A DNA stretch of 64,000 bases from an uncultured Opitutia bacterium (GCA_903827245.1 CAIKHO010000085.1:1-64000), one strand, 5' to 3'; positions 36,931 through 46,143 are shown, counted from the first letter of the stretch. Notes: generated from the letters alone by a model not told the origin. Numbers and translations: made by a program.

Positions 36931-38154
36931 TCAGCCCCGCCGGATTTCCGAGCCGTGGAAGCGGATGAGGATGCGGTAGACGCGCTTGACGCGGCACCTT
37001 ATCAGGCCCGTCGCGGCGTCGAGGCGCTCGGGCACCTCGATCTTGTGGATGTCGACCACGGCATGGTAGCCGCGCTCGGAAAACACGTCGATCAGCATGG
37101 CGAGGGCCATGGGGTCATCCAGGACCGGATCCTCGGTGTTGATGTGCGCGACCCCCGAGATCGCATGGCACAGCACGATGGGGAGGATCTTTTTCTCGAT
37201 GAACTCGATGACCTTGGCGAAAAGATCGCGATGCTCGAGCTCGTAGCCGTCGAGGCGTTTCACCAGCTCCTGCCGCGCATGAATGATGATGTCGCGCGCC
37301 ACCGGCACCCCGCGGAGGCGGTCGACGGTGCGCGGGTCGAGCTCGAGGGTGCTCTGGTACTCCAGCTCCTTGAGGATATTCTGCTCAACCTCCTCGATGG
37401 CACCCTGCGCATTGACGAAGTGATAATGGAAAATCTCCTTCAGGGACTGGAGGGCGTCCCACGTCTGTTCCTTGAACACCCGGTAACGGCGCTGGGCGAG
37501 CCCCTCGTCGTAGTCGGTCGCGCGCTCCTCGAGCAGCTCGCCGATGCCGGTGCGGCGGACCTCCTCGTTGTAGGCCTTGACCTCGCGCCCGCGCTTCAAC
37601 TGCCGCAAGATGGCGGTCTTCTCGTCGACGAAGAGCACCATGATGTGGATGGTCGTCTGGCGGAAGTGAATGCTCAACGGCGTCTGGTAGAACTCGCTGC
37701 GCAGGCCGTGCAGCCGGCTGACCAGCAGTTTCAGGCACTCGACCTGCACCTTGGTGCGGGGAAAGCCGTCGAGAATGACACCGTCGCGATATTCCGGGCG
37801 CAGGAGCCGGCGGAGGAGCAGGCCGATCACCTCGCGGTCGCCGACCATGTTGCCGGCGTCCTTCAAGCGGCGGGCCTCGGGCGAATCGAGCAGGGCGCTG
37901 ATGACGATCGGGCCGCAGGTGAGGCCGCGGGCCTGCGCGATGAAGGCGGAGTGCGTGCCCTTGCCGGCGCCCGGCGCGCCGCCCAGCAGGATGATTTCCT
38001 TCGGGAAGCGCAGGTTCTCACGGCCAAAATCGGCCTCCAGGTCCTGCCAGACGGATTCAAAGATCAGGTGGGCATCCTTGATTTCCAGGTCGGGCAGCTT
38101 GGGTGCGGCCGCGGCCGGCGCGGAGGAGGATTTGGTGGCGGCGGGAGACGACAT
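36931..38154 (-). CDS. Adenylate kinase-like nucleoside monophosphate kinase with N- and C-terminal extensions
   Basis: 407 residues, nearly twice the length of ordinary adenylate kinase. After a low-complexity Ala/Ser leader and a helical segment (residues 1-50) comes the P-loop GGAPGAGKGT (58-67), then GDREVIGLLLRRL, the LDGFPRT motif (128-134) and an arginine-rich lid-like region with RQLKRGREVKAYN. From about residue 235 a further 170 residues (LKEIFHYHFVNAQGAIEEVEQ ... DIHKIEVPERLD ... YRILIRFHG) have no counterpart in adenylate kinase that I know. It is probably a cytoplasmic NMP kinase with an added regulatory or substrate domain. Similar long forms occur in Verrucomicrobia; the biochemical role is not established. 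Confidence 0.8.
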   Translation of the reverse strand: MSSPAATKSSSAPAAAAPKLPDLEIKDAHLIFESVWQDLEADFGRENLRFPKEIILLGGAPGAGKGTHSAFIAQARGLTCGPIVISALLDSPEARRLKDAGNMVGDREVIGLLLRRLLRPEYRDGVILDGFPRTKVQVECLKLLVSRLHGLRSEFYQTPLSIHFRQTTIHIMVLFVDEKTAILRQLKRGREVKAYNEEVRRTGIGELLEERATDYDEGLAQRRYRVFKEQTWDALQSLKEIFHYHFVNAQGAIEEVEQNILKELEYQSTLELDPRTVDRLRGVPVARDIIIHARQELVKRLDGYELEHRDLFAKVIEFIEKKILPIVLCHAISGVAHINTEDPVLDDPMALAMLIDVFSERGYHAVVDIHKIEVPERLDAATGLIRCRVKRVYRILIRFHGSEIRRG

Positions 38155-38533
38155 GAGGGTGAAGGCCGGCAGGATGGCAGGTTTCGACGGCCGATTCTAC
38201 ACCAGAAATGGGGCAGGGATGGCGCGGGCGGAGGCGGGAATTGAAAACGGGCCTGGCGGGCAAACGCACGAAAATAGGAAAGAAATCGTCGCGGCGGAAC
38301 CAAACGCATGCGCGCGGGACAGTGGCGGGGAGTGGACCGGGCCTGATTTTTCGCCACCGATTTTTCTTTCGGAACTTTTCTCCATGGTGTCCGTCAAATT
38401 TACGAACAGTTCCTGCGAGCCACTGGCTCGCGGGATTGTTAGTTGAAGCTGGACCTGGCGGGGTCGCGCAAGCGGCCCCGCCTTGGCTTTTTTGGCATTG
38501 GCCCGAGGGCTTCCTGAAACAAACTCCCCGACC
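38155..38533. other. Structured intergenic/leader region upstream of the sigma-54 two-component genes
   Basis: 379-bp gap between divergent genes. The right half contains a 7-bp perfect hairpin GCGAGCC-act-GGCTCGC (38415-38431) followed by a strong intrinsic-terminator-like hairpin (38457-38493) only 40 bp before the response-regulator start. The left half shows no gene or repeat. The hairpins may form an attenuating leader or the end of a short transcript; no open reading frame with coding character is seen. Confidence 0.5.
38457..38493 (+). terminator. Intrinsic terminator or attenuator upstream of response regulator
   Basis: 11-bp GC-rich stem (38457-38467 with 38472-38482, one G-U pair) closed by a GCAA (GNRA) tetraloop and followed after TTGGC by six T residues (38488-38493). 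No gene on the + strand ends nearby: the kinase-like gene upstream runs the other way. It could therefore act as an attenuator in the leader of the downstream operon or end a small RNA. Confidence 0.7.
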
Positions 38534-39868
38534 ATGCGCGTTCTCATCGTCGACGACGAACCCGGCATCCGCAAAACCAGCCGGCTGGCGGTGGAAACCA
38601 TGGGGCATGAGGTCGTGGACGTCCCGAACGGCGCCCGGGCCCTGAAGGCGCTCGAGGAGACGCCCTTTGAAGCCTGTTTCCTGGACGTGAAGCTCGGCCC
38701 GGAGGACGGCCTCGATGTGCTGGCCCGGCTGCTGCAGGCGGATCCGATGCTCTCCGTGGTGATGTTCACGGCCTTTGCCAACATTGCCACCGCCGTCGAG
38801 GCGATGCGCCGGGGCGCGTTTGACTTCATCCCGAAGCCTTTCACCCCCGACCAGATCCGCGCCGTGCTCGCCAAGATCACCAAGGCGCGGTCGCTCGAAT
38901 CCCGCGTGAAGCTGCTCGAATCGCAGCTGGCGGACGAGGCGCCGGCGGTCGATCTCACTTCCACCGAGCCGCCGATGGAACGCGCGCTGCAGGTCGCGTT
39001 CAAGGCCGCGGAATCCCCCGCAACGATGCTGATCCTCGGGCCCAGCGGCACCGGCAAGAGCGTGCTCGCGCGCGAGGTGCACAAACGCAGCGCGCAGCGC
39101 GACGCGGCGTTTGTCACGATCAGTTGCCCGAGCCTGTCGAAGGAGCTGCTGGAGAGCGAACTTTTCGGCCATGTGAAGGGGGCCTTCACCGGGGCCGTGG
39201 CCGATACCCTCGGCAAGGTGGCCGCCGCCGAGGGCGGGACGCTCTTTCTCGACGAGATCGGGGAGATGCCGCTGGAGATCCAGCCGAAGCTCCTGCGCCT
39301 GCTGCAGGAGCATGAATACGAGCGGGTCGGGGAAGCCCGCCCGCGCCGGTCGCGCGTGCGGGTCATTGCCGCCACCAACCGCGACCTGGCGGCGGAGGCC
39401 AGGGCGGGACGCTTCCGGGAGGACCTGTTTTACCGGCTCAACGTGATCAGCGTCACACTGCCGGGCCTGCGCGACCGGCCGGGAGACCTGCGGCGGCTGG
39501 CGGACAGCTATCTCGCGTTTTTCTCGCAGCGCATCGGGAAGCACGCGAAGACCTTTTCCCCCGCGGTCTCCGGGGCCTTTGCCAGCTATGCCTGGCCGGG
39601 CAACCTGCGGGAACTGCGCAACGTGATCGAGCGGGCCGTGATCCTGGCCGCCGGCGAGGTCATTGAGCTGGGGGACCTGCCGGAGGCTTTCCATGGCCCG
39701 ACCGACGCCGCCCTGGCCGTGGGTGCGCATGTGACGCTCGACGCGATCGAGGCCGAGCACATCCGCCGCATCCTGGCGGGCACACGCACCCTCGATGATG
39801 CGGCCCGGACGCTCGGGATCGACCCGGCGACGCTCTATCGCAAGCGCCAGAAGCTGGGCCTGCACTGA
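38534..39868 (+). CDS. Sigma-54-dependent response regulator (NtrC family)
   Basis: 444-residue transcription activator. Receiver domain (1-120) with the acidic pair VDDEPG and phospho-acceptor Asp51 (CFLDVKLG), then Lys in PKPF. AAA+ domain: Walker A GPSGTGKS (instead of the usual GESGTGKE), GAFTGA loop that contacts sigma-54 in HVKGAFTGAVAD, Walker B GGTLFLDEIGEMP and NREL-type NLRELRNVIERA. A Fis-like helix-turn-helix at the C-terminus (LDDAARTLGIDPATLYRKRQKLGLH in part: ARTLGIDPATLYRKRQ). All activation motifs are intact, so sigma-54-dependent targets are expected. The sensor kinase gene follows after 11 bp. Targets are unknown. Confidence 0.95.
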   Translation: MRVLIVDDEPGIRKTSRLAVETMGHEVVDVPNGARALKALEETPFEACFLDVKLGPEDGLDVLARLLQADPMLSVVMFTAFANIATAVEAMRRGAFDFIPKPFTPDQIRAVLAKITKARSLESRVKLLESQLADEAPAVDLTSTEPPMERALQVAFKAAESPATMLILGPSGTGKSVLAREVHKRSAQRDAAFVTISCPSLSKELLESELFGHVKGAFTGAVADTLGKVAAAEGGTLFLDEIGEMPLEIQPKLLRLLQEHEYERVGEARPRRSRVRVIAATNRDLAAEARAGRFREDLFYRLNVISVTLPGLRDRPGDLRRLADSYLAFFSQRIGKHAKTFSPAVSGAFASYAWPGNLRELRNVIERAVILAAGEVIELGDLPEAFHGPTDAALAVGAHVTLDAIEAEHIRRILAGTRTLDDAARTLGIDPATLYRKRQKLGLH

Positions 39869-39879
39869 ACCGCCCCGCA

Positions 39880-41676
39880 ATGCTGCGCACGCGCCTTATC
39901 TTCGGCCTGCTGCCCCTCTTGCTGCTCTTCCTGGCGGTCTCCCTTTATTCCTTTCGCGCCAGCCAGGATTTTGGCGCGGCGGTCCAGGTCATCCTCGGCC
40001 GCAATTTCCAGTCGATCGCGCGGGTGAAGGAGATGCGCACCGCGCTGGGCGGGATGAGCGATGCGCTCGGCCAGTCGCAGCGGACCGGCGGGTCCCCGGC
40101 CGGTCTCCGCGCCTTCGAGGAAGGCCGGGCCCGCTTCAAGCAGAACCTCAATTCCGAGTTGCTCGCCCGCCCGGCCGCCGCCAAGGGCGAACGGCTGAAC
40201 CAGTTGGACGACGAGTTCGCGCGCTTTGCCCAGGCCGGCCAGACCAACCTCCGCGCCGGCCCTTTCGACCTGCAGGAAAGCTACCGCGAGGCGATGGGCG
40301 CCCTGATCTCGGTCAACAACGGGCTGGAGCAGGTGCTCGAGAGCGACCACGAGGAGATCCGCCAGGCGGAAATGGGCATCCAGGCGCGGACGGACAAGAT
40401 GTTCCGGCTGCTGGCCGCCGCGATGGTGGCGGCCGTGGTGCTGTTCTTTTTCCTTTCGTGGCGGCTGGCCAGCTCCCTGCTCGAGCCGATCAAGCTGATC
40501 ACGGAATCCGCCGTGGCGTTGGGGCAGGGGGACCTTGACCGCGAGGTGCCGGTGACCGCGCACGATGAACTCGGGCGGCTGGCCAAGGCGTTCAATGCGA
40601 TGGCGGTCCATCTCCGGGCCTACCGCGAGGCCACGCTGGCGAAGGTGTTGCGGACCCAGCGCACGATGGAGGCCACGCTCACCTCCGCGCCCGATCCGGT
40701 CTTTGTGGTGTCCGCCGACGGCACGCACACCGTGCGCAATCCCGCGGCGGAACAGCTGGTGCAGTCGAACGGGTTCGACCGGGGCTTCCCGCCCGCGCTC
40801 GCGGAACCGCTGGTCCGGGTCATGGCGACCGGCGACCACTACCTGCCCACCGACTATGGCCGGGCGGTGGCGCTGCGGGTCGGGCGCGAGGACCGCCATT
40901 ACCTGCCGCGCATTCTCGCCATCGGCGACAAGCTGACCGAGTTCAAGGGCGCGGCCATCATCCTGCAGGACGTGACGAAGTTCCGGCTGCTCGATGATGC
41001 CAAGACCAACCTGGTCGGTACGGTCAGCCACGAGTTGAAATCGCCCCTCACGAGCCTGCGCATGGCCATTTACCTGCTGCTCGAGCAAAACGTCGGCACG
41101 CTGGTCCCGCAGCAACGCGAACTGCTGGAGACGGCGCGCGACGACGCGGACCGGCTGCTGCGCATCCTCGACAACCTGCTGGACCTTGCCCGCCTGGAGG
41201 GCGGAGCCTCCGCGCTGGACCGCCGCGACATCGCGATTGCCGGCCTGCTGGAAAAAATTGCCGACGAGGCGCGCGTCTTTGTCAGCGCGGCGGGCTGCCG
41301 GCTCCAGGTGGACATTGAGGCCGGTCTGGGCGATGAGACCGTCAGCGTGGATGTCGAGCGCATCCGCCATGTGTTCATCAACCTGCTGACCAATGCCGTG
41401 AAGTATTCCCCCGCGGGCGGGGTGGTCAGCTTGGAAGCGAGGGCGGAGCCGCTGGGCTTTGTGCGTTTTTCCGTCCGGGACCAGGGCTCGGGCATCGCAG
41501 CGGAAAACCTCCCGCAGGTCTTCGACCGGTTTTACCGGGCGCCCGGGCAGACGAAAAGCGGTGCGGGACTCGGGCTGACGATCGCGCGGGAAATCGTGGT
41601 CGCGCACGGGGGGAGCATCGCGTGCTCCAGCGAGCCGGGGCAGGGGGCGGAGTTCTATTTCCTGCTGCCGCGATAG
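39880..41676 (+). CDS. Membrane sensor histidine kinase
   Basis: 598-residue partner of the preceding response regulator. First membrane helix (IFGLLPLLLLFLAVSLYSF), a helical periplasmic domain of about 150 residues, second helix (LLAAAMVAAVVLFFFLSW), HAMP (PIKLITESAVALGQGDLD), a PAS-like domain (TLTSAPDPVFVVSADG), HisKA with the phospho-acceptor in VSHELKSPLTSLRM (His384), and HATPase with N box NLLTNAVKYSP, G1 DQGSGI and G2 GAGLGLTIAREIV. The layout resembles KinB/NtrY-like kinases. The periplasmic domain is a four-helix bundle type without a recognisable ligand pocket. Confidence 0.94.
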   Translation: MLRTRLIFGLLPLLLLFLAVSLYSFRASQDFGAAVQVILGRNFQSIARVKEMRTALGGMSDALGQSQRTGGSPAGLRAFEEGRARFKQNLNSELLARPAAAKGERLNQLDDEFARFAQAGQTNLRAGPFDLQESYREAMGALISVNNGLEQVLESDHEEIRQAEMGIQARTDKMFRLLAAAMVAAVVLFFFLSWRLASSLLEPIKLITESAVALGQGDLDREVPVTAHDELGRLAKAFNAMAVHLRAYREATLAKVLRTQRTMEATLTSAPDPVFVVSADGTHTVRNPAAEQLVQSNGFDRGFPPALAEPLVRVMATGDHYLPTDYGRAVALRVGREDRHYLPRILAIGDKLTEFKGAAIILQDVTKFRLLDDAKTNLVGTVSHELKSPLTSLRMAIYLLLEQNVGTLVPQQRELLETARDDADRLLRILDNLLDLARLEGGASALDRRDIAIAGLLEKIADEARVFVSAAGCRLQVDIEAGLGDETVSVDVERIRHVFINLLTNAVKYSPAGGVVSLEARAEPLGFVRFSVRDQGSGIAAENLPQVFDRFYRAPGQTKSGAGLGLTIAREIVVAHGGSIACSSEPGQGAEFYFLLPR

Positions 41677-41706
41677 GCGGTGGGCGAGGCCTAGCCGGCC
41701 GTTCGC

Positions 41707-44328
41707 CTAACTCTTGCGATGAATGACCTGCGGCGCGGTTTCCATCTGGCCGCGGGTGACCCCGAGCTGGTTGAGAAGCTTGAATTCGCGCCAGAGATCG
41801 GCGCCGGAAATTTCGCCCCGCAGGAGCTGCTGGTATTTCGCGAGGGTGCGGCCGACCTCCCCGGGATCCTCGTTCACAAACTCCACCCGGAAGCTCCGGG
41901 CCCCGAGCTCCAGCAGGCGGGGAATGTATTCCGCGCCGGTCTGGGCGCGGTTGTTGAAAACGGTGTTGCGGCAGCCGGCGTCGGCCTTGAGCGGCAGCTC
42001 GGCGCCCACGCGGTCGCGCAGCGCGACCCGGTGCCGGTCGCACGGGCGGCCGCAGTCGCGGTAGTCCTTGCCGGCCGAGAGAAACGCGCAGAACACGCAG
42101 TGCTCCATGTGAAACATCGGCATATGCTGGTGGATCGTGATGTCGAACCAGCCGCCGGGCGCGGATTGCAGCAGCGCCTCCAGCTGGACGACGTTGAGAT
42201 CGTAGCTGGCCGTCACGCGTTCGAGACCGTGGCGGCGCAGGAAGTAATCGGCCGACCACGGGTTGGCGACATTCAGCGAAAAATCGCCCCGCCGGCGGTC
42301 GCCGGCAAAGAACGTGAGATGGTCGTAGTTGCGGACGAGGTAGCCGTCGGCGTCGCAGGACCGCACCTGCTGGAGAATCCACTCCTCGCCCGGCTTGAAG
42401 ATCCGGGGCGGCGCCACCCAAATGGCGGCGGGGGAGGAGGGGGACGGAGAAGGGGCGGAAGCCTGCAACTGCCGGAAGGCGCCCACGGCGTCCCGATAAT
42501 GCTTCGGGTTCTCGAACTCGCAGTAAATCGTGCGCACGCCCGAGGACCAGGCGGGTGCGAGTTGGTCGAGGTTGCGGATGACAGCGATGATCTCGGGGGC
42601 GCGGCCGGCCTCGGGGCCCCGGAAATCCGGGGGAGCGAAAGTCCGCAAGGTCCAGCGTTTCGGTTGCGCCCGCAACTGCTCGAGAGCGGTGGCGGCCTCA
42701 CGGCGGAGGCGGTTGAGTTCGCTGACGGGCAGGATGACCGGGCCCTCGAGGAACGACTTCAATACGCCGAGACGAAAGGGCGTGCCGCCGAGGCGTCCGA
42801 GCGATTCCCCCAGTCGCTCCGGCGTGAGCGGCTGCCGCTCGGCCGTGGCCAGCGGAACCGCGGACTCCAGTTTCACCGCATGGCCATCCTCGTCGCTGGC
42901 GATGAGCGTGAGGGGCAGGCCCGCCCGACCATGCACTTCCAGCGCAACGGGCCGCTGAAAACGATTTTGGGTGCCCTTGAAGGTGGCGCCCACCTCGCGG
43001 TCGAGGGCGGGGTCGTTGGTTTTCCAGACCCGTTGTCCGGCCCGCACGCGGCGCCAGTCGATGTCGCCGTGACCGAAGCGCAGGGTGACCTCGCCGGCCG
43101 CTGCGCCGCTCGCTTCCACCTGATAAATGCGGCCGCCCTCCTCGCGCTCGTCGGGCCGGCCGGCGTCAAACACCAGGCCGTCACCCGGCTTGAGCGGCGC
43201 GACGGGCGTGAGCGAGACGCTCTCGCCGCCCACGCGCGTGATGGAGCCAAGGAACACGCCGCGCTTGGTCCCGAAACGGGCATGCACGAGCTCCTGGTTG
43301 TCGATCCCGCGAAACCAGCCGGGATGGAGCCCGCGGGAAAAACTCATCTCGAGTTCGTAGCGGGCGCTTAATGGGTTGAAAGTCGAAGGTTGAGGGTTGA
43401 AAGACCGGTCGCCGACGGGCTCGGGGCTTTCAACTTTCAACCACGAACTTTCAACTCCGCAAAGCTCGTCGAGAGCTTTGCGGTAAACCCGCGTGATGCT
43501 CGCGACATAGTGGGGCGATTTGAGCCGGCCCTCGATTTTGAGGGAGGCCACCCCGGCCCGGATGAGTTCGGGCAGCACGTCGAGGCCGGAGAGATCCTGG
43601 GGACTGAGCAGGTAGCGCTTGTCGCCGAGCGGCACGGGCTGGCCGTCGGCGATCAACTCGTACGGCAGCCGGCAGGCCTGGGCGCATTCGCCGCGGTTGG
43701 CGGACCGGCCGCCGAGCGATTCGCTGGTCAGGCACTGGCCGGAGTAGGCCACGCAGAGCGCGCCGTGGACAAAGACCTCGAGTGGCAGCGGCCGGTCGGC
43801 GCCGGCCTGAGCCGCCTGGATCCGGGTGATCTCCGCGATCGAGTTTTCGCGGGCCAGCACGACGAGCTGCGCGCCGAGTTCCCGGGCAAATTCCACGCCG
43901 GCGGCGCTCGTGATGGACATCTGCGTGGAGCAATGGATGGGAAAATCGGGCGAGAGCGCGCGAATCATCCGGCAGATACCGACATCCTGGACGATGGCGG
44001 CGTCGACCCCCGCGGCGATGATGGCGCGCAGGTAACCCTCGGCCTCGGGCAATTCGTTGGTGAAGGCGAGCGTGTTGAACGTCACGTACCCGCGCACGCC
44101 CCGGCGGTGCAGGAATTCCATCAGCGCCGGCAGGTCGGCCTGGGTGAAATTCTTCGCCCGCATCCGGGCGTTGAAGCGCTCCAGTCCGAAATAAATCGCA
44201 TCGGCACCGTTCTCGACCGCCGCCTTGGCGCACTCCCAGTCACCGGCCGGCGCGAGCAATTCGGGCCGGCGGGGCCGGGCCGGAACGCGGCGGTCCGCAA
44301 CGGAAGCGGCGTCGGCAGGTTGGTGCAT
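41707..44328 (-). CDS. U32 family protein (RlhA/YdcP-like), with in-frame repeat insertion
   Basis: 873 residues from ATG 44328. The N-terminus ELLAPAGDWECAKAAVENG...YFGLERFNAR is diagnostic of U32 proteins; the body contains HCSTQMSITSA, VLARENSIAEI, EVFVHGALCVAYSGQC and NRGECAQACRLPY, which include the conserved cysteines expected to bind an iron-sulfur cluster. Related E. coli RlhA (YdcP) is needed for hydroxylation of 23S rRNA C2501; family members were first annotated as collagenases. A second Cys cluster lies in HMEHCVFCAFL and RDCGRPCDRH. Between residues about 291 and 319 (ESSWLKVESPEPVGDRSF and following NPQP) the sequence is the translation of a palindromic repeat (43373-43458), keeping the frame. 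It probably retains function because the insert falls in a loop; this is untested. Confidence 0.9.
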   Translation of the reverse strand: MHQPADAASVADRRVPARPRRPELLAPAGDWECAKAAVENGADAIYFGLERFNARMRAKNFTQADLPALMEFLHRRGVRGYVTFNTLAFTNELPEAEGYLRAIIAAGVDAAIVQDVGICRMIRALSPDFPIHCSTQMSITSAAGVEFARELGAQLVVLARENSIAEITRIQAAQAGADRPLPLEVFVHGALCVAYSGQCLTSESLGGRSANRGECAQACRLPYELIADGQPVPLGDKRYLLSPQDLSGLDVLPELIRAGVASLKIEGRLKSPHYVASITRVYRKALDELCGVESSWLKVESPEPVGDRSFNPQPSTFNPLSARYELEMSFSRGLHPGWFRGIDNQELVHARFGTKRGVFLGSITRVGGESVSLTPVAPLKPGDGLVFDAGRPDEREEGGRIYQVEASGAAAGEVTLRFGHGDIDWRRVRAGQRVWKTNDPALDREVGATFKGTQNRFQRPVALEVHGRAGLPLTLIASDEDGHAVKLESAVPLATAERQPLTPERLGESLGRLGGTPFRLGVLKSFLEGPVILPVSELNRLRREAATALEQLRAQPKRWTLRTFAPPDFRGPEAGRAPEIIAVIRNLDQLAPAWSSGVRTIYCEFENPKHYRDAVGAFRQLQASAPSPSPSSPAAIWVAPPRIFKPGEEWILQQVRSCDADGYLVRNYDHLTFFAGDRRRGDFSLNVANPWSADYFLRRHGLERVTASYDLNVVQLEALLQSAPGGWFDITIHQHMPMFHMEHCVFCAFLSAGKDYRDCGRPCDRHRVALRDRVGAELPLKADAGCRNTVFNNRAQTGAEYIPRLLELGARSFRVEFVNEDPGEVGRTLAKYQQLLRGEISGADLWREFKLLNQLGVTRGQMETAPQVIHRKS
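43373..43458. repeat. TTGAAAG-word palindrome inserted in frame in the U32 gene
   Basis: Left arm 43373-43403 (31 nt) and right arm 43427-43458 (32 nt) are imperfect inverted complements built from repeated GTTGAAAG/CTTTCAAC words, with a 23-nt centre. The whole 86-bp element reads through in the U32 frame without a stop and adds about 28 residues rich in Ser, Pro, Asn and Phe. The immediate flank (GCAAAGCTC at 43459) is native coding sequence. Confidence 0.85.
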
Positions 44329-44434
44329 GATCCTAGCTAGGCTTCTTCTCCCGCGCCGCAACAGCATTAAGGTGGTGCCGGTGCGGCAACAAAAAGCTGG
44401 TACTTGATCGATGGGGAGCGTCTATGGGGAGGCG

Positions 44435-44794
44435 ATGCGAACCCTCCGCCATTTCATTCTCCTGTCTGTTTTGGCCCCGACGTGGTCGCTCTTCGCGGCC
44501 GAAACGCCGGCCGGCCCGACCTCCGACTATGACCGGGCAGTCAAGGCCTACGTGGACGCGGCCGTCGACCAGTTGCGCTCGATCCGCAGCCAGTTGAACG
44601 CGATGGCGGGCGTCCCTCCCGTCGAACAGTCGAAGCAGCGGCTGGAAAAGGTCTATGCGATCCTGGGCGCATGCGACAAGCTCCTGGCCGAACTAAAGAT
44701 GGCGGGGCCGCAGGATTTCGATCCGGCCAAGACGAAATTCGAAAAGGCCCACAGCATCCTGCTCAGGGCACTGGATACCGCCCGCAAGGGGTAG
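44435..44794 (+). CDS. Small secreted helical protein of unknown function
   Basis: 119 residues from ATG 44435, chosen because a strong Shine-Dalgarno (GGGGAGG) ends two nucleotides before it and because it places a signal peptide at the start (RHFILLSVLAPTWSLFAAE). The mature part is about 95 residues, helical, with SDYDRAVKAYVDAAVDQL, RSIRSQLNAMAG and KSKQRLEKVYAIL-like periodicity (sequence KQRLEKVYAILGACDKLLAE). One cysteine. I do not recognise a family. It converges with the MFS gene, 6 bp between stops. Confidence 0.7.
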   Translation: MRTLRHFILLSVLAPTWSLFAAETPAGPTSDYDRAVKAYVDAAVDQLRSIRSQLNAMAGVPPVEQSKQRLEKVYAILGACDKLLAELKMAGPQDFDPAKTKFEKAHSILLRALDTARKG

Positions 44795-44800
44795 GGTGGC

Positions 44801-46057
44801 CTAGTCCAGGACCGGGCTGATCGCCGCTGCGAGATGACCGGGCTGCGCTGCATGGGGAGCCATGGCCCGCAGGCGGGACGCCAGCCAGAAGGTCAGGCCG
44901 AAGCAAGCCACCGCGACGGCACCCAACCGGGGATAACCCACCAGGTGGCCGGCGGCGTCGCTCGTGACGAGCAGCCCGGCCGTGAGATTGGCCAGACCGG
45001 TCGCGGGCTGTTGAACGGAGGAATTGACGCTCATGAATCCGCCGCGGTAGCGGTTTTCAATGGCGTTGGAGACCATCGTCATGGCCGGGGCGAAGCGGCC
45101 CGACATCGTGACCATGAAAACCGCGGTCATGAGCGTCGCGACCAACAGCGGTGCGGGCGGCAGATTGGTCAGGATCAGGACCACGGCGGAGGCGCCCAGC
45201 GACAGCCAGCCGAGCACGTGCAGCTTGTCATGGCGATCCGTGAGCCGGCCGATGACCGGCATGGCCGCGAAGGTGCAGAGGCCCCCGCCGAGATAAATAA
45301 ACAGGAGCTGCGACTCGGCGAGGCCGACATTGGCGACCATCGAGTCGGCGAGAAACGGGATGATGGTGCCTCCGGCGAAAACCAGCGCGGCACTCATCAG
45401 GAAAGCGCGCCGGTGGATGGGGAGGGAGAGAATGACCGTCATCTGTTTCCACGGGTGGACGGGGGCGTGAAGCGCCCGCAGGCGTGGCAGCACTGTGGCC
45501 CCCAGCGCGAGAACGCCCACGCTCAGGCCGCCCAGCAGGAAGAACGGCGCATGCCACTCGAATGAATCCGTCAGCAGCAGGCCCAGCGGCACGCCGAGCA
45601 CGGACGCGATCGGAAACGCGGTCATGACCATGCTCATCGCCCGCCCGCGGCGGGCGGCGGGAATGATGTCGCCGACCATGGCGGTCACCAGCGAACTGGA
45701 GACGCCACCAAACGCCCCGGCGGCAAACCGCGCCACCAGCAGGGCGGCATAATTGGACGCGAGCGCACACGCGAGGGTGGCCAGACCGAAGCCGCTGTAG
45801 AGCGCGAGCAGCGCGTGCTTGCGGTCGAAACGATCCAGCACGAACCCGCCGGCAAAGCCCGTCAGCGCCGCGGCGATGCCATAGGCGGCCACGAGGTAGC
45901 TGAAGTGGGCCGGATCGATGGCAAAGACGCGCATCAGGTGGTGGCCCAGCGGCATCATGATGATGAAATCCAGCACGTGCGTGAATTGCACCGCGGTGAG
46001 CACGAGCAGGATGGCGCGTTCCTTGGCGGGAGTTTGCGCGTGATCGGGCGTGGACAT
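44801..46057 (-). CDS. MFS transporter (DHA1-type drug/metabolite efflux)
   Basis: 418-residue inner-membrane carrier with twelve hydrophobic segments. The start ATG 46057 precedes ILLVLTAVQFTHVLDFIIMMPLG, a first helix typical of the DHA1/AraJ-like group. The loop between helices 2 and 3 reads GGFVLDRFDRKHALL, and the mid-protein repeat has GRLTDRHDKLHVLGW. No regulator or partner gene is adjacent. The substrate cannot be inferred. Confidence 0.92.
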   Translation of the reverse strand: MSTPDHAQTPAKERAILLVLTAVQFTHVLDFIIMMPLGHHLMRVFAIDPAHFSYLVAAYGIAAALTGFAGGFVLDRFDRKHALLALYSGFGLATLACALASNYAALLVARFAAGAFGGVSSSLVTAMVGDIIPAARRGRAMSMVMTAFPIASVLGVPLGLLLTDSFEWHAPFFLLGGLSVGVLALGATVLPRLRALHAPVHPWKQMTVILSLPIHRRAFLMSAALVFAGGTIIPFLADSMVANVGLAESQLLFIYLGGGLCTFAAMPVIGRLTDRHDKLHVLGWLSLGASAVVLILTNLPPAPLLVATLMTAVFMVTMSGRFAPAMTMVSNAIENRYRGGFMSVNSSVQQPATGLANLTAGLLVTSDAAGHLVGYPRLGAVAVACFGLTFWLASRLRAMAPHAAQPGHLAAAISPVLD

Positions 46058-46143
46058 ACGGGACGAGCGTTGGAGCTTTTGCCCAAACCGCAACTTTCCC
46101 AGTGCGACGAAGGTGGTTCAACGGCCGCCTCCGACCGTCCCGC

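Noticed and set aside
43459-43483. Perfect hairpin GCAAAGCTC-gtcga-GAGCTTTGC next to the in-frame repeat
   Set aside because: It encodes the conserved YRKALDEL segment of the U32 protein, so it is native coding sequence rather than part of the inserted element.
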